Part shown: positions 1 through 10,740 of the stretch, one piece after another
Numbering within the stretch: position 1 is the stretch's first letter
Layout: each line of letters opens with the position of its first letter
Assembly (NCBI RefSeq): GCF_000189635.1
Contig: NW_002476407.1
Span: 1 to 64,000 of the forward strand
Source of the DNA: Tetrahymena thermophila SB210
Taxonomy: Eukaryota > Ciliophora > Oligohymenophorea > Hymenostomatida > Tetrahymenidae
Direction of reading: 5' to 3'
DNA: 64,000 bases
Made by a program: the position numbers and the translations under genes
Notes under the pieces: model-generated
Told to the model about the DNA's origin: nothing
Seen by the model: only the letters and a program-made list of their open reading frames with translations
Database searches by the model: none

Positions 1-31
1 CAACCCCAACCCCAACCCCAACCCCAACCCC
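1..31. repeat. C4A2 telomere repeat (chromosome end)
   Basis: The first 31 bases are about five uninterrupted units of CCCCAA, ending abruptly at the G at 32. This is the C-rich telomere strand of Tetrahymena-type macronuclear chromosomes, so position 1 is a physical chromosome end. No degenerate telomere-like repeats are seen further in. Confidence 0.98.
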
Positions 32-315
32 GCAGCAAATTGTAATATTAAATTTAAAATATTATATTTATCAATTAATGAGCTGATCAAGTTGATAATC
101 AGAAAAAAACTTTTCTAATGAATAAAAAAAGAATATGCTTGTTAATAAGAGAAAATATTATTATCAAAAAATTATAATATACGTTTAATAAAAGAATTAC
201 TTTGAAAAAGATATTGTCAGACTAATTAAATTATCCCTTAATAAAGCGCATAATAAGTCAATTAATTAAAAATTTAGTGAAAAATATCTAAAAATTTTTT
301 TGTAATTTTAATAAT

Positions 316-1073
316 ATGAATAAAAGCATTTCATTAACTAGTAAAAAGCACTACAGTATTTTGTTGATAGGAGGTACTGGTGTAGGTAAATCATGCCTGA
401 AAAATCGTATAATAAGAAAAAAATTTTAAACTGAAATAAGTACAGTAGGTATTACACATTTATAATTAATTAGCTATTAATTTTAGTTTTCTAATTATAT
501 CATTTTAAATGAACTAAAAAAGGTGTAAATTAGCAACATTTAGACTACACTTATAAAAATAAGCAAATTAAGCTGATGATTACTGATACTGCAGGATAGG
601 AGTAATTTAAATCTATTACCAAATCATATTATAAAGATTGTTTTGCAGTCTTATTCTGTTTTTCGGGAGACTCACCTAGAAGCTTGAAAGAAGCTGAACA
701 TTATGCAAGACAATTTTAAGTAAATTACTAAAATAGCAAGGCTCCTGAAGGTTTTGCACCAATTTGCTTGTTCGTAAGAAACAAATGTGATATGTCTGAA
801 AATATTTTCACTTAGAATGTTATAGATAACACTATAAATGGAATTTCAGAGTTGTATTAGGAATTCAAAGGTTTCTAAAACATTAAGTTTTTTGAAGTAA
901 GCGCTAAAGAAGGAACTAATACAGAAAGCTTACTTTAGTATGTTGTTGAAGAACTAGACAAATAAAATGTATTCGATATAAAGGAATAGAATGGAACTGT
1001 TATTCTCAATTAGAATTAGGATAAAAACTAGGAAAAAAATAATGAATCATCATCTTCTGGTTGTTGTAAATGA
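316..1073 (+). CDS. Rab-like small GTPase, telomere-proximal
   Basis: A two-exon gene (316-448 and 523-1073, intron 449-522) giving 227 residues in the ciliate code. All guanine-nucleotide motifs are visible: the P-loop GGTGVGKS at residues 19-26, a TVG in switch I split by the intron, DTAGQE, NKCD and a SAK motif near the end. The protein ends in GCCK, a plausible CCX-type double-cysteine prenylation signal, as expected for a membrane-anchored Rab acting in vesicle traffic. The start at 316 is chosen because it gives the usual short Rab leader before the P-loop. The gene begins under 300 bp from the telomere and is intact. The subfamily cannot be assigned by eye. Confidence 0.9.
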
Positions 1074-1857
1074 TCGCTTTACTAAAAGACAATAACAATA
1101 AAATAAATTTATAAAATTCTATATAATAACAAAATTAATTTATCAAATTCAATTTTAAACTCATTCTATATACCTCCTACCCTACCTTCTCCTTTCCTTT
1201 TAGAAGTCTTCATGAAAAAAAATAAAAAATTTACAAAATATAATAAAATTGTATTAATAATTATGGTAGATAGTGCAAGTCTTGCCCTACATTCAAATAC
1301 AAAATAAGAGCTGCTCGGTCAGGATAATAAGATTAATTATTGATTATATAAAATTATAAAACAAACTGTCTTTAAAACTAAAATTGTTTTTTCTTACTAA
1401 TCAATAAATTTCATTCTGTAAGGATGGATATTCTTAAAGCTGCCTAATGTTATTAATTAATTAACTAACAAACTTAATAAGATTATGATATATGATTAGA
1501 AAAGTTATTTGATTAATTAGCATCAATTTAATTATATATTCTATTAAATTACATTTCTATCAAATTTTTTTCTTTCTAAAATTTAATTCTAATTTTTCGA
1601 AACCCTCCCTCCCTCCTTTACTTAATTAATAGTTATTATTAGTTGATTTTTAATTTTCTCTTTTATTTTGGATTCTAATATTTTTACTATAATAAATCAG
1701 TATTTATGCTCACAAAATAAATAGAATTTCCGCCTAATTTAAATTTTATAATTCATTAATTAATTTATTCATTTAAATTATTATTGTCTTTTGACTGTCA
1801 TATAAATTAAATTTATTTAAAAAATATTGCAAATTATAAAATTTTAAAATATTTGAT
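1074..1857. other. AT-rich intergenic region
   Basis: No reading frame of note. It holds a short pyrimidine run with CCCTCCCTCCCTCC near 1603-1618. No RNA gene was recognised. Confidence 0.6.
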
Positions 1858-3729
1858 ATGAACTATATGGAGTCTTCTGATGAATATATAGAGCTTAATA
1901 ATGCCATTCACACAACTATGAGCAGAATTAGCGAAATAGATAAAATTACTTCTGAATTAGCTCTTGAGAAATTGAATCTCTAAAAGAAGTTAGAATAACT
2001 AAAATTATAAATTTAGAACATTCCTTATCACACATATTAAAATGGAAGAACCTTTTATGATGAGTATGAAAATAACTAGCTCGGTTTTATGAATAATGGA
2101 ATAGACAATTACAGTGATTTTCCTTCTATGGCTTGTTAATTTCCTTACTATAATAGAGCTTAAAATCTAATTTAAAATAACGGAAATGCTAATTCATACT
2201 ACACTCATGATCAAGCTATGATAAATGACCATGTTGATGACTATTTTGATACAGATTTTAATCAAAAAATGTACTATTAATAACAAAAATAAGTTTCTAA
2301 TGAGAAGTTCTCGTCTTTCAATAACTTGAATTAGGATAATCATATCATAGAAAATAATCTTCAGCTTAGCAAAGAAGATTTAACTAAACCATTTATTAAT
2401 AATGAAAATTTAAAGTTGGACCATGAGTTGTTGTTGCCCCTAAATAATAACAGTTAAATGTTAAATACAAATTCTAAAGATTCATCGAATAACATTATTT
2501 AAAATGATAACATTCCAATATCAATTTATTAGAATAATAGTTAAATTGCTTCTAAAATATAAGAAGAGACACTCGAAAATTAAGAGCAAAAGAGTGTCCA
2601 AAATAATAGTGTCATATAATCGAAATATAGCAACTTCCTCTAATAAGTGATTAACCCACAAAGCAAATAACCATCAATAGAATCAATAGAGCAATAGATT
2701 AATAAAGATTAACATGAAAAATAGTTAAGCCCTTCATACAGCAGACAATTTAAAAAGAATAACAAATAAGGTGACTTAATCCTTTAAACCCCTCAGCAAA
2801 ACGTAGATGATATGTTGGATTATGAGAAATAGGAAATGACAAAATAAAAAGGTGTGTCTGGTTTTAATAAAATAAAAAAAGAAAAAAATAAACACTATAA
2901 AAAGAATAGTGCAAGCGAAACAATAAAATTATGTAAATATAATCATGAATAGAATAAGAAGAAGAATACAAAATGTTTTACTAAAGAGTAATCTTATTCT
3001 AATTAAGATTGTTTAAGTTAGTTTGAAAATAGTTTTCTACAAAATATTTAAAACCTAAATCACGACGAGTTAATTTCTAATAACAGAAATAATTAAACCC
3101 AAATCACTTAAAAAAATAATGTTCATATTGACTAAGCAGATAACGAAAACTCACAACCACTTAACAAACTAAAAGAAGAAAACATTGAAAAATAAAAGTT
3201 ATTGTATCTCTCATAGAAAAAATAATTTTTAGAAACATTACCAGAAGATTCTTTAAGATTTTAATACAGCAAATAGCTTCAATATCTTTAAGATATTAAT
3301 TTAGGAAAAAGTACATCTGATGAAAACATTGAAATGATTAACAATGAAGAGCAATCTTTCGATAAATCTGCAAAAAAAAGTTAAAAAAGTAAATCTGATT
3401 TAAAATAAAATAACTCCTAAAAATAAGTAATGCTAGAAATAGCTGACAATGTTATGAATGAGCAAATATACACAAATGAGGATATTTAGAGAATGTATTA
3501 ACATTTTTTGATTACTTTTAATAACAATAAAGTTAAATATACTAAAAGAGGCAAAGGTTATTACAGATATCCAAGCACTTTAAAAATGAAGGTTGTTGAA
3601 TTCTCAAAACACATCAAACTAATTTAGATTTAAAAAGACACTTAAATCAGCTAAGAAACTATAAGAAAGTGGTAAAAAAGATATACGGAAATACCTGACT
3701 AAATGGTTGAGTATGATTTCATCGAGTGA
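1858..3729 (+). CDS. Q/N-rich protein with C-terminal HTH-like segment
   Basis: A single-exon frame of 623 residues. The N-terminus (about residues 15-60) is predicted coiled coil, rich in Leu, Lys and Glu. The middle is long, low-complexity and rich in Asn, Gln and Ser. The last roughly 55 residues are different: a compact basic segment containing KMKVVEFSK and then QISQETIRKWQKRY. Its spacing recalls the helix-turn-helix of transposase-derived or Brinker-like DNA-binding domains (K-VV-F ... S--T-RKW). The domain identity is inference from pattern only. No metal ligands or membrane segments are visible. It lies downstream of the Rab-like gene on the same strand, with 784 bp between them. Confidence 0.75.
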
Positions 3730-4655
3730 AAAAAATAACACTTTAAACAAACTTTTGTAGTATTTTAATATAACTGATTATTTCAATATTAATTTTATAT
3801 TTCAAAAAAAATATAATATTATTAATTTATGTCTTTTATTGTAAGCAATTAAATATAATTCAATTCTTTTTGTTTTTAAATATTTCATGTAAATCCTTAA
3901 AAAGATTCTTTTGGTTAGCAATATTTTATAAAAAGCAATTTTGTGGATAAAAAAATAAAACTTTAATACTATTTTTTATATTTTTGTACATTGTTTAAAT
4001 AATTGGTATTAATTTATAATATAAATAAATTATTTTCTACTGTTGCTTTATGCATTTTAACTATTAAATTGTTTTTTTAATTTTTTCATTTAACTTAAAA
4101 ATATTTCTTTAATCTATCCAAAAGGTAATTAAATAGTTCACAAATTTTTTTAAAATTTAAGATATAATGTTTTATAGAATTTAATTATCTGTAATTGCTA
4201 ATATAATTGGTATTAATTTATAATTTAAATAAATTATTTTCTATAGTTACTTTACGCTTTTAACTATTAAATATTTAATTTGTTTTTTTAATTTTTTCAT
4301 TTAACTTAAAAATATTTCTTTTATTTATCCAAAAGCTAATTAAATAGTTCACAAATTTTTTTTAAATTTAAGATATAATATTTTTTAGAATTTTATTATC
4401 TTTAATTACTAATATAATTGGTATTAATTAATAATTTAAATAAATAAATAATTTTTTATTCTTGATTATTTTATTTAAAAAATTAATATATTCATTTGTT
4501 TTTTTAATAGCTTTTGAAACATATAAAAAATTTCTTTTTCTTGGCCATAAATTTTTTGAAAAATTTAATAATTTCAATACAAATAAATTATAAACAGAAA
4601 AATTATATTATATTGAAAATAAACAATTTAACTTTATAATATTATTAATTATTCT
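3730..4655. other. intergenic region with tandem repeats
   Basis: Convergent 3' ends flank this region. It is very AT-rich; 4001-4450 is tandemly repeated (separate entry). Nothing else was seen. Confidence 0.6.
4001..4450. repeat. about 205-210 bp tandem direct repeat, two copies plus a partial third
   Basis: Units beginning AATTGGTATTAATT start at about 4001, 4204 and 4415. The first two copies match closely over their length, including a shared TTTAACTTAAAAATATTTCT block; the third fades after about 40 bp. Confidence 0.8.
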
Positions 4656-6405
4656 TCAGTAAATACTAACTCTTTTTATCACAACAACTTGTCCATTATG
4701 CTTAATTAAATAAAGCTTTTATCCGTCAATTGTCTAAAAAAAATTAATATAAGGATTCTTTTCACTTTTATTAATTAAGAATATGTTTTTTTCATTCTAC
4801 ATTTATAAAATGTAAGTATCTATAACTTCAAAGTGGGAATCGTAGAGAAGATAAACGTAATTAGAGTCTTTGGAAAATTCTGCTTTTAGTAGTTTTTTTA
4901 CCTGAGTATTCATTAGTTCCTTTTCGAAAACTAGATTCTTTGATGCCATATAGAGAGATATTGTTTAGTTCTACTAATCATCTTTTTATGAAACTAAAAG
5001 AAGGTACTTATAGTTTTAAGATATGTAGTATTCTTTAACATTCATTTTGGGTTAAACTTTAACTTCAGTCAGAGAACCATTGGATTCAAATATGTCTAGT
5101 GACTTGTCAGATTTAATTAATAAAAACTCTGAAAGCATACTCATCTCTTTTTTAAAGTAGAACTAAAAATTTGAGTTGATTTCATACACTACTTAGAGAG
5201 TGTTGTAGTTTAAAAGTATGAGCTTATTCAAATTTTATACTGCGACCAGTATTCTTCTAAAATAAAACTAAACTTATTCGAATTTCTCATTTATAGAAAA
5301 TTTTAATGGTATTTTTTAGAGTTAAATTTTTTTGGTGTATTGGTTATTTTATTAGTCGCATAAGCACAACTAAAAGAGATTAAAAGCATCATCTTTCAAA
5401 ATAGCAAAATATCTTTCGCAACTTGAGAAGTCAAAATCTTTAATATTTTAATTGCAAACTATGTCAAAGTTTAGCTTATAATGGCTAAACTTTTTCTAGT
5501 TTATCTAAGAATAGATTTTAAGATGCATATTGTTTTCTTGTTTTATAACTTGTCCCATCAAGAATCCATCAAAACAAAATTTAATAAGTTCTGGTGAAAT
5601 ATTATTATCGTATGTATTATTGTTTTCTACATGGAACTTCTTTAAAAGTTTTGCTTTTTCTTCAGAAAACCAAGTGTTTGCTCCTTAAATTTCTTAAAAA
5701 AAAATATTTTAAAATAAAATTCTATCAAAAATCATTTTAAAATAAAACTCTTTAAAAAATAATTTTAAAATAAAATTAAAAATTACGAAGTAAAAAGTGA
5801 TTTATTATTGAAAGGATATCATTACAAAAGCCTTACAAAATATTAAACTGGACTTTAATGTTAATTTGTTTGATATTTTCATTTAGATTATGATGCTTGT
5901 TATAAACAATTTCATTCAGATTTTTAATTATTGTGTTGTAATTTCTAGCTTGCAACCTCATGAGAGCAGTCTCTTTATTAATTTCAAAGATATTATAAGA
6001 TTTACTTCTTATTTACATTTCTCTTTGAGATCTGATGAAGGTAAATAGGTTCTGTAAAAGATGATCTAAATATCTATTATACATAGTAATACAATCATTT
6101 ATTTCTATTACTTATGCAACATGCTCGGCAGGGATCAAGCTTGTATCTTCATTTTCTATATCGAATTTAACTATTTTATTTTTCCTTATACTTTTTGATA
6201 GCAAGTTAACACTATTAAAGAAGTTAATTTCACTGAAAAAACTCTGTTTAGAAGCTACTTCAACAAATTAGCAAGAGGAGTCGTGAGATTTTGATATAGA
6301 ATGAAAATCACAGTTCATGCAAAGTAGTTTAAATCTTAAGTAGCAGTTTTCATTTATACAGGTTGCAATCTTAAAATGATTTGGTTTCTTTCCACAGTAG
6401 AGCAT
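4656..6405 (-). CDS. B-box-like zinc-finger protein
   Basis: Two exons on the minus strand (6405-5787 and 5692-4656; intron 5786-5693) give 551 residues. The first 50 residues carry a Cys/His cluster: YCGKKPNHF, then TCINENC, LCMNC, and following His and Cys residues. The order resembles a B-box-type zinc-binding module as found in many ciliate proteins. The rest is acidic-basic helical sequence with no recognised fold, ending with a run of alternating hydrophobic residues. The start was chosen at the first Met before the cysteines; no upstream Met is in frame. The intron contains degenerate repeats of a TTTTAAAATAAAA element. It is divergently arranged with the nuclease-like gene at 6760. 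The zinc-finger call is by cysteine spacing only. Confidence 0.75.
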
Positions 6406-6759
6406 TTATTACTTGAAAAAGAAGTTTTTGTCTATTAATTTGCTAATTTGTTAAATTAATTATAAAGTAAAATTTATTCTAATTATTAGAAATTAGAATT
6501 ATTATTTGTTGGGTAGATAGATAGATAGATTTACCACTTATTTTTTGATTTGAGGATTCTTTAAAAAATTTATTTTTAATTTTTGTTTTTAAGCAATTTT
6601 TTTTAATTAATTTCCTTCTAATAATTTTCTTATTTGTTGATTAAAGAAATTTAATAGAGTGTTTAAAATAATTTTTAAATAATACAGGAGGATGAAAAGA
6701 AAAAAATAAATGACATAAAATCATAAAAATTTTAATTTAATACAAAATTATAAAAATAA
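6406..6759. other. divergent intergenic region, likely shared promoter
   Basis: 354 bp between two divergent genes. It contains a short (TAGA)n tract near 6511-6531. No defined element was recognised. Confidence 0.5.
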
Positions 6760-9396
6760 ATGACTGATATTCCTTATTGGCTTATTAGAGCTCATAGAGA
6801 TAATTTATTTGCCTTGCAGAACTGCATAAACAATCCTAGTCCAGCCGAAAATGAGTTAGCTATTGAAATGTACAAGACTTTGCTTTCTCATGACTCTGGA
6901 TTTAGTGACTTTAAATACATCATTCTTAATGAATGGTGGGTCAATCCCAATAAGCCCTGGCTTGGTAAGGGAGATCTTGCATTCACAAACGGAAAAAACA
7001 TATTAGTTGTTGAAGTCAAGCGAATTAAAGGCTCTACTAAATAGCTAAAGTTGTAAAAACTAACTAAGGTAATAAGATAAGCAAGATACTATGCATTGAT
7101 GATTAAGAAATTCCGTGATAGATAGAGATTTCCTATTCCTGAATACAATTAATATTTTTGCAAATCAAAAATTCATGCAGCGTTTTACACTAACTTAGAC
7201 AAAAATATTATTTTAGTTAAACACCCCAAAAGAATTAGTTCAAGCAATAAAAAAAGATTAATAGATCTTCCTAAAAATTTAACCACTTAGGAAGTAATAA
7301 ACACAAATAAATTAAATGTAGAGTTAGTTGAAGACCAAACTCCAATTCATTAAAAAATTTTTTCCTCTTAAGTTAAAATTGAAGAAAACCAAACACAGCA
7401 AAAACAAAATATTTAACTAATTAAAGAAAATAATAATTAATAACAATTATTTTTAGTTAAATAACCTAATTATAAAATAATAGAAGAATCTAAAGATAAT
7501 GAGATTATCTTTATAGATCATAAAATTAATCTATAAAATACTCCTTAAAATAAAATAAAATCAAGTAACAGTGCTTTGAAAAAATTTGATGATGTTATTA
7601 CAATAAAGACGGACTCAAAAAATAGGAAATTTTTAGTTGACTCGATAGAATGGGATCAAAAGGAACGAATTGAAATATCTTCAGATGAAAATGTTGACCC
7701 TAAAAAATAGGTCATAATTGATCAAGCAATAAAACCATATTTTAAAAATAGTACTACGGCTAACTAGAACTCTCTTAAAAACGATATTATTTTCTTAAAT
7801 GAAATTAAACCTTACAAAAAATAATCTCCTGATTTAATTTTATTGAATTCTATTTAGAATAAAATATAGATACCAATACAATCTGAATCTCCTAAGATTA
7901 TTCCCTTTAACATGTCTTTAGCTCTCTCAAAAAATTTTGATATAAATTGCTCTTTAAATTAGTTGAGTGTTCCTCAATAATAAAAAGAAGTGGTTGAAGA
8001 TGATTATTGTGATGTTTCTCTTTGCAGTTTTATCGATATAGCCAGTTTTGATTTAGATAATTCTTATTTATAAGTAAAGAATAATAATCATATAAATAAT
8101 AACTATAATAGGTAAAGTAGCATCTTATTAGGTCCATATAATAATAATTAGTAGCTTTATCAACCTTTGAAAGATATAGTTCAGCAAAAACTTTTAGAGT
8201 TTAACGATAGCACATAAATAAATAATAATTTAAATGAAAATAATAAAGGCCTTAGCCAGCTAGAAAAAATTATAATTGAGCAAAATGATATTTTGGTTGA
8301 AATAAATGATTCAAATAAAGAGAGTAAACAAAAATGTGGTAAATCTCCTTTAAAATAAAAAGATGATGATTTGTAAATGTTAAAGAATAACTTTAATACT
8401 GAATAGATTATAAATAATTAAGATTAAGTGATTATATCCCAATAATGCTAAGAGAAAAATACAGAAAGTGTGATTCAAATAGATGCTTTAAAAGAAGATT
8501 GTACTGAATAAAATAATAACATAAATAATTAAAACAATAAGGATGAATAAAAAGATTAAATTGAAAATACCAACTTAATTAGACATAGTGAAGAAAATTA
8601 ATAGATTTAAATTTAAAGTAGTTAAATTAATTTAAATGATTAACAGACACATGAATACTAAAATGATTCTTTTTATGAATTTATGCTATAATAAATTTTA
8701 ATCTAAGAATAAATACAAGAAATATATAACGAAAAAGAAGTTTTATATGATGATAAAAATATAGAATTTGATTAAATTGATGAATAAATGTTGGGTTTTC
8801 CTAAAATATACAAAAATTTGTTTTAGAAAAATACTAAAGAAAATTTTCCTAGAGTAGATAAGATATTGTAAGTAAATTAATTAAATGCTTAAAATATGTA
8901 ACAAATGGATATATTAAGCGAATAAGAAATATAATCTGATTTCTGTAACATTTAAAATTAGGAGAAAAAGAAAAAGAAAAAAATAATCAAGATTAACAAA
9001 AATTAATTTTAAGATAATATTGATGAAAAAAATTTTAATTTGAATTGCATTCAAGATAAAATAATAGAATTAAGCTAAAAATCTTTTAAAATTATTAAAA
9101 AATTTGATATATCAAAAGATTAAAGCGCATCTTGTTACTAATAACAAATTATTCCTGAATAAGAACTAAGAAATAACAACAACAATTATAATTATTTAGG
9201 ATAGTTTAAGCTTGAAAAGAATTAAGATATTATTTAAAAAAGTCCTTCACCTAAAATCACCTAAAGAATTTAAAATAAAATGACTAAAAAAATAAAAATT
9301 GTTAAATCGGATGAAATATTTAAAGGTAAAAAGATAAATATTGTGTATAAATAACCGTGCAGAGAAAAAAAATAGTAATTTATTGAAAGCATGTGA
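6760..9396 (+). CDS. PD-(D/E)XK nuclease-like domain fused to long Q/N-rich tail
   Basis: A single-exon frame of 878 residues. The N-terminal about 150 residues are well-ordered and contain, in order: an acidic helix (residues 30-45), GKGDLAF with Asp72, ILVVEVK with Glu85 and Lys87, and a helix with RQARYYA giving Gln107-x3-Tyr111. The D...ExK pair on adjacent predicted beta strands followed by QxxxY is the arrangement of the restriction-endonuclease-like (PD-(D/E)XK, RecB/Cas4-type) nuclease core. From about residue 180 to the end the protein is Asn/Gln/Lys-rich and probably disordered, with a lysine tract late in the sequence. The function is unknown. The nuclease assignment is inference from motif order; a catalytically dead or DNA-binding role is equally possible. 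Confidence 0.8.
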
Positions 9397-9807
9397 AAAA
9401 CGTTAACATATTTCGATATAATCAAAAGATTGCATCTTTATTTTGCTTTAAAATAAACAACCATATCAATTAAAACACGGTCTCTTTCCTAATATAAATT
9501 AATAGCAATTATTTATAAAAATTTAAGGAGATTTTGACAGATATTAAAAAAAAATTATTTAATCTGTCATACACAGTTTTAATAGAACTATAAATGATTA
9601 AATTTAATTTTGAGCTTTTAACTAGAAAGCTGAGTACTTTATCTATAACTAATAAACATGGCTAAATTTAATAAATAACCATAGAAATTATAAATTATTT
9701 ACAAATATTTATTAATAACTTAATTTAATTGTATTTTGCTATATAAAATAATTTTATTTATATTTTATTCTTTTATTTATATTAATTATTATTAAAATTG
9801 ATCATTT
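9397..9807. other. convergent intergenic region
   Basis: AT-rich sequence between convergent genes; nothing recognised. Confidence 0.5.
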
Positions 9808-10740
9808 TCATGCAGCTTATATTTATTCTTGTTATTATTATTACTAATCTTAAGTCTTCTATTATTATTCTGGTTGCTTTTATTAATTATGGCTTAAGCT
9901 CTCTTAACTGTTGCCACAATTAATATTTTTTTAAGATTGAGTTCTTACTTCTACCATTTGAATTTATTGTTCTATTGAACCTTTTATTTGTTCTTCTTCT
10001 GGATTTACTTGAGCTTTTTGTGAAACGAATTTATTGTTAACTGCTTCGATTCTGCTGTGCTTGAATTTTTCATATAAGTATTTTCCGAGACAGAAATGAA
10101 GGAAAGTCACCAAAATAGCTGCGACGGCAAACACATAACTCATAATTGAAACCCAACTCATAACTTTATATACAGGCTTTGTTAATAAAGTGACAATGAG
10201 GTTATCAATAAGATATGCGATACTAGCAATCAATATAGGAATATAATGTTTCCATTTAAATGCAATATTATTAATAAAAAATTCAATGTAAGTGCAAAAG
10301 AAAAATCCACCGTGATAGCTTGCAGTGGTAAACATGTACCAACTACTTTCCTTATATTTTTCTTCTACACTTGGGTAGACACCAATCCAATAAAGTAAAA
10401 ATATGGTAATTTCTACTGAGAAAGAGATTTAAAATAAAAAGTGGCAAACCTACCAAAAAGATGTATATGTTTTTTTAGTAATTTTGAATCTTATCATATC
10501 TATGATAGTAAATAAAAAGTAAAGATTGACTAAGTTAGCTCCACAGAGTGTAAGATATTTCAAATTAGTAATTAAAGGTAAAAAAGTGAAATCTCCAGCG
10601 TCTTAATCATATATTTGACACCACCATAAAAAGTGGACATATATAAAAATAATTAAACGTATTGCTAAAAGCAAGCTATAATTATTTTTAAGTAGATAAG
10701 ACTCGTGTAATTGAGATTTCTCACCCTTATAGAATACCAT
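9808..10740 (-). CDS. AIG1/FAR-17a-like multi-pass membrane protein
   Basis: A single-exon minus-strand frame of 310 residues. It has about six hydrophobic segments, with a KYLTLCGANLVNLYFL segment, a long amphipathic segment ending in FLLYWIGVYPS, and a conserved-looking SYHGGFFF before two further helices. The order (KYLTL..., FYW-like, then a His-containing helix) resembles the androgen-induced-gene-1/FAR-17a family, whose members are threonine/histidine hydrolases of branched lipid esters. The His in SYHGG would be the candidate catalytic His. The C-terminal roughly 60 residues are glutamine-rich and lie past the first in-frame TAA, which is read as Gln here. Family membership is moderately supported by helix pattern, not by a strict motif. 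Confidence 0.75.

Noticed and set aside
1250-1330. Possible structured RNA (GTAG...CTAC-like pairing near 1265-1290)
   Set aside because: No tRNA arms, no box motifs and no transcription signal; the pairing is short.
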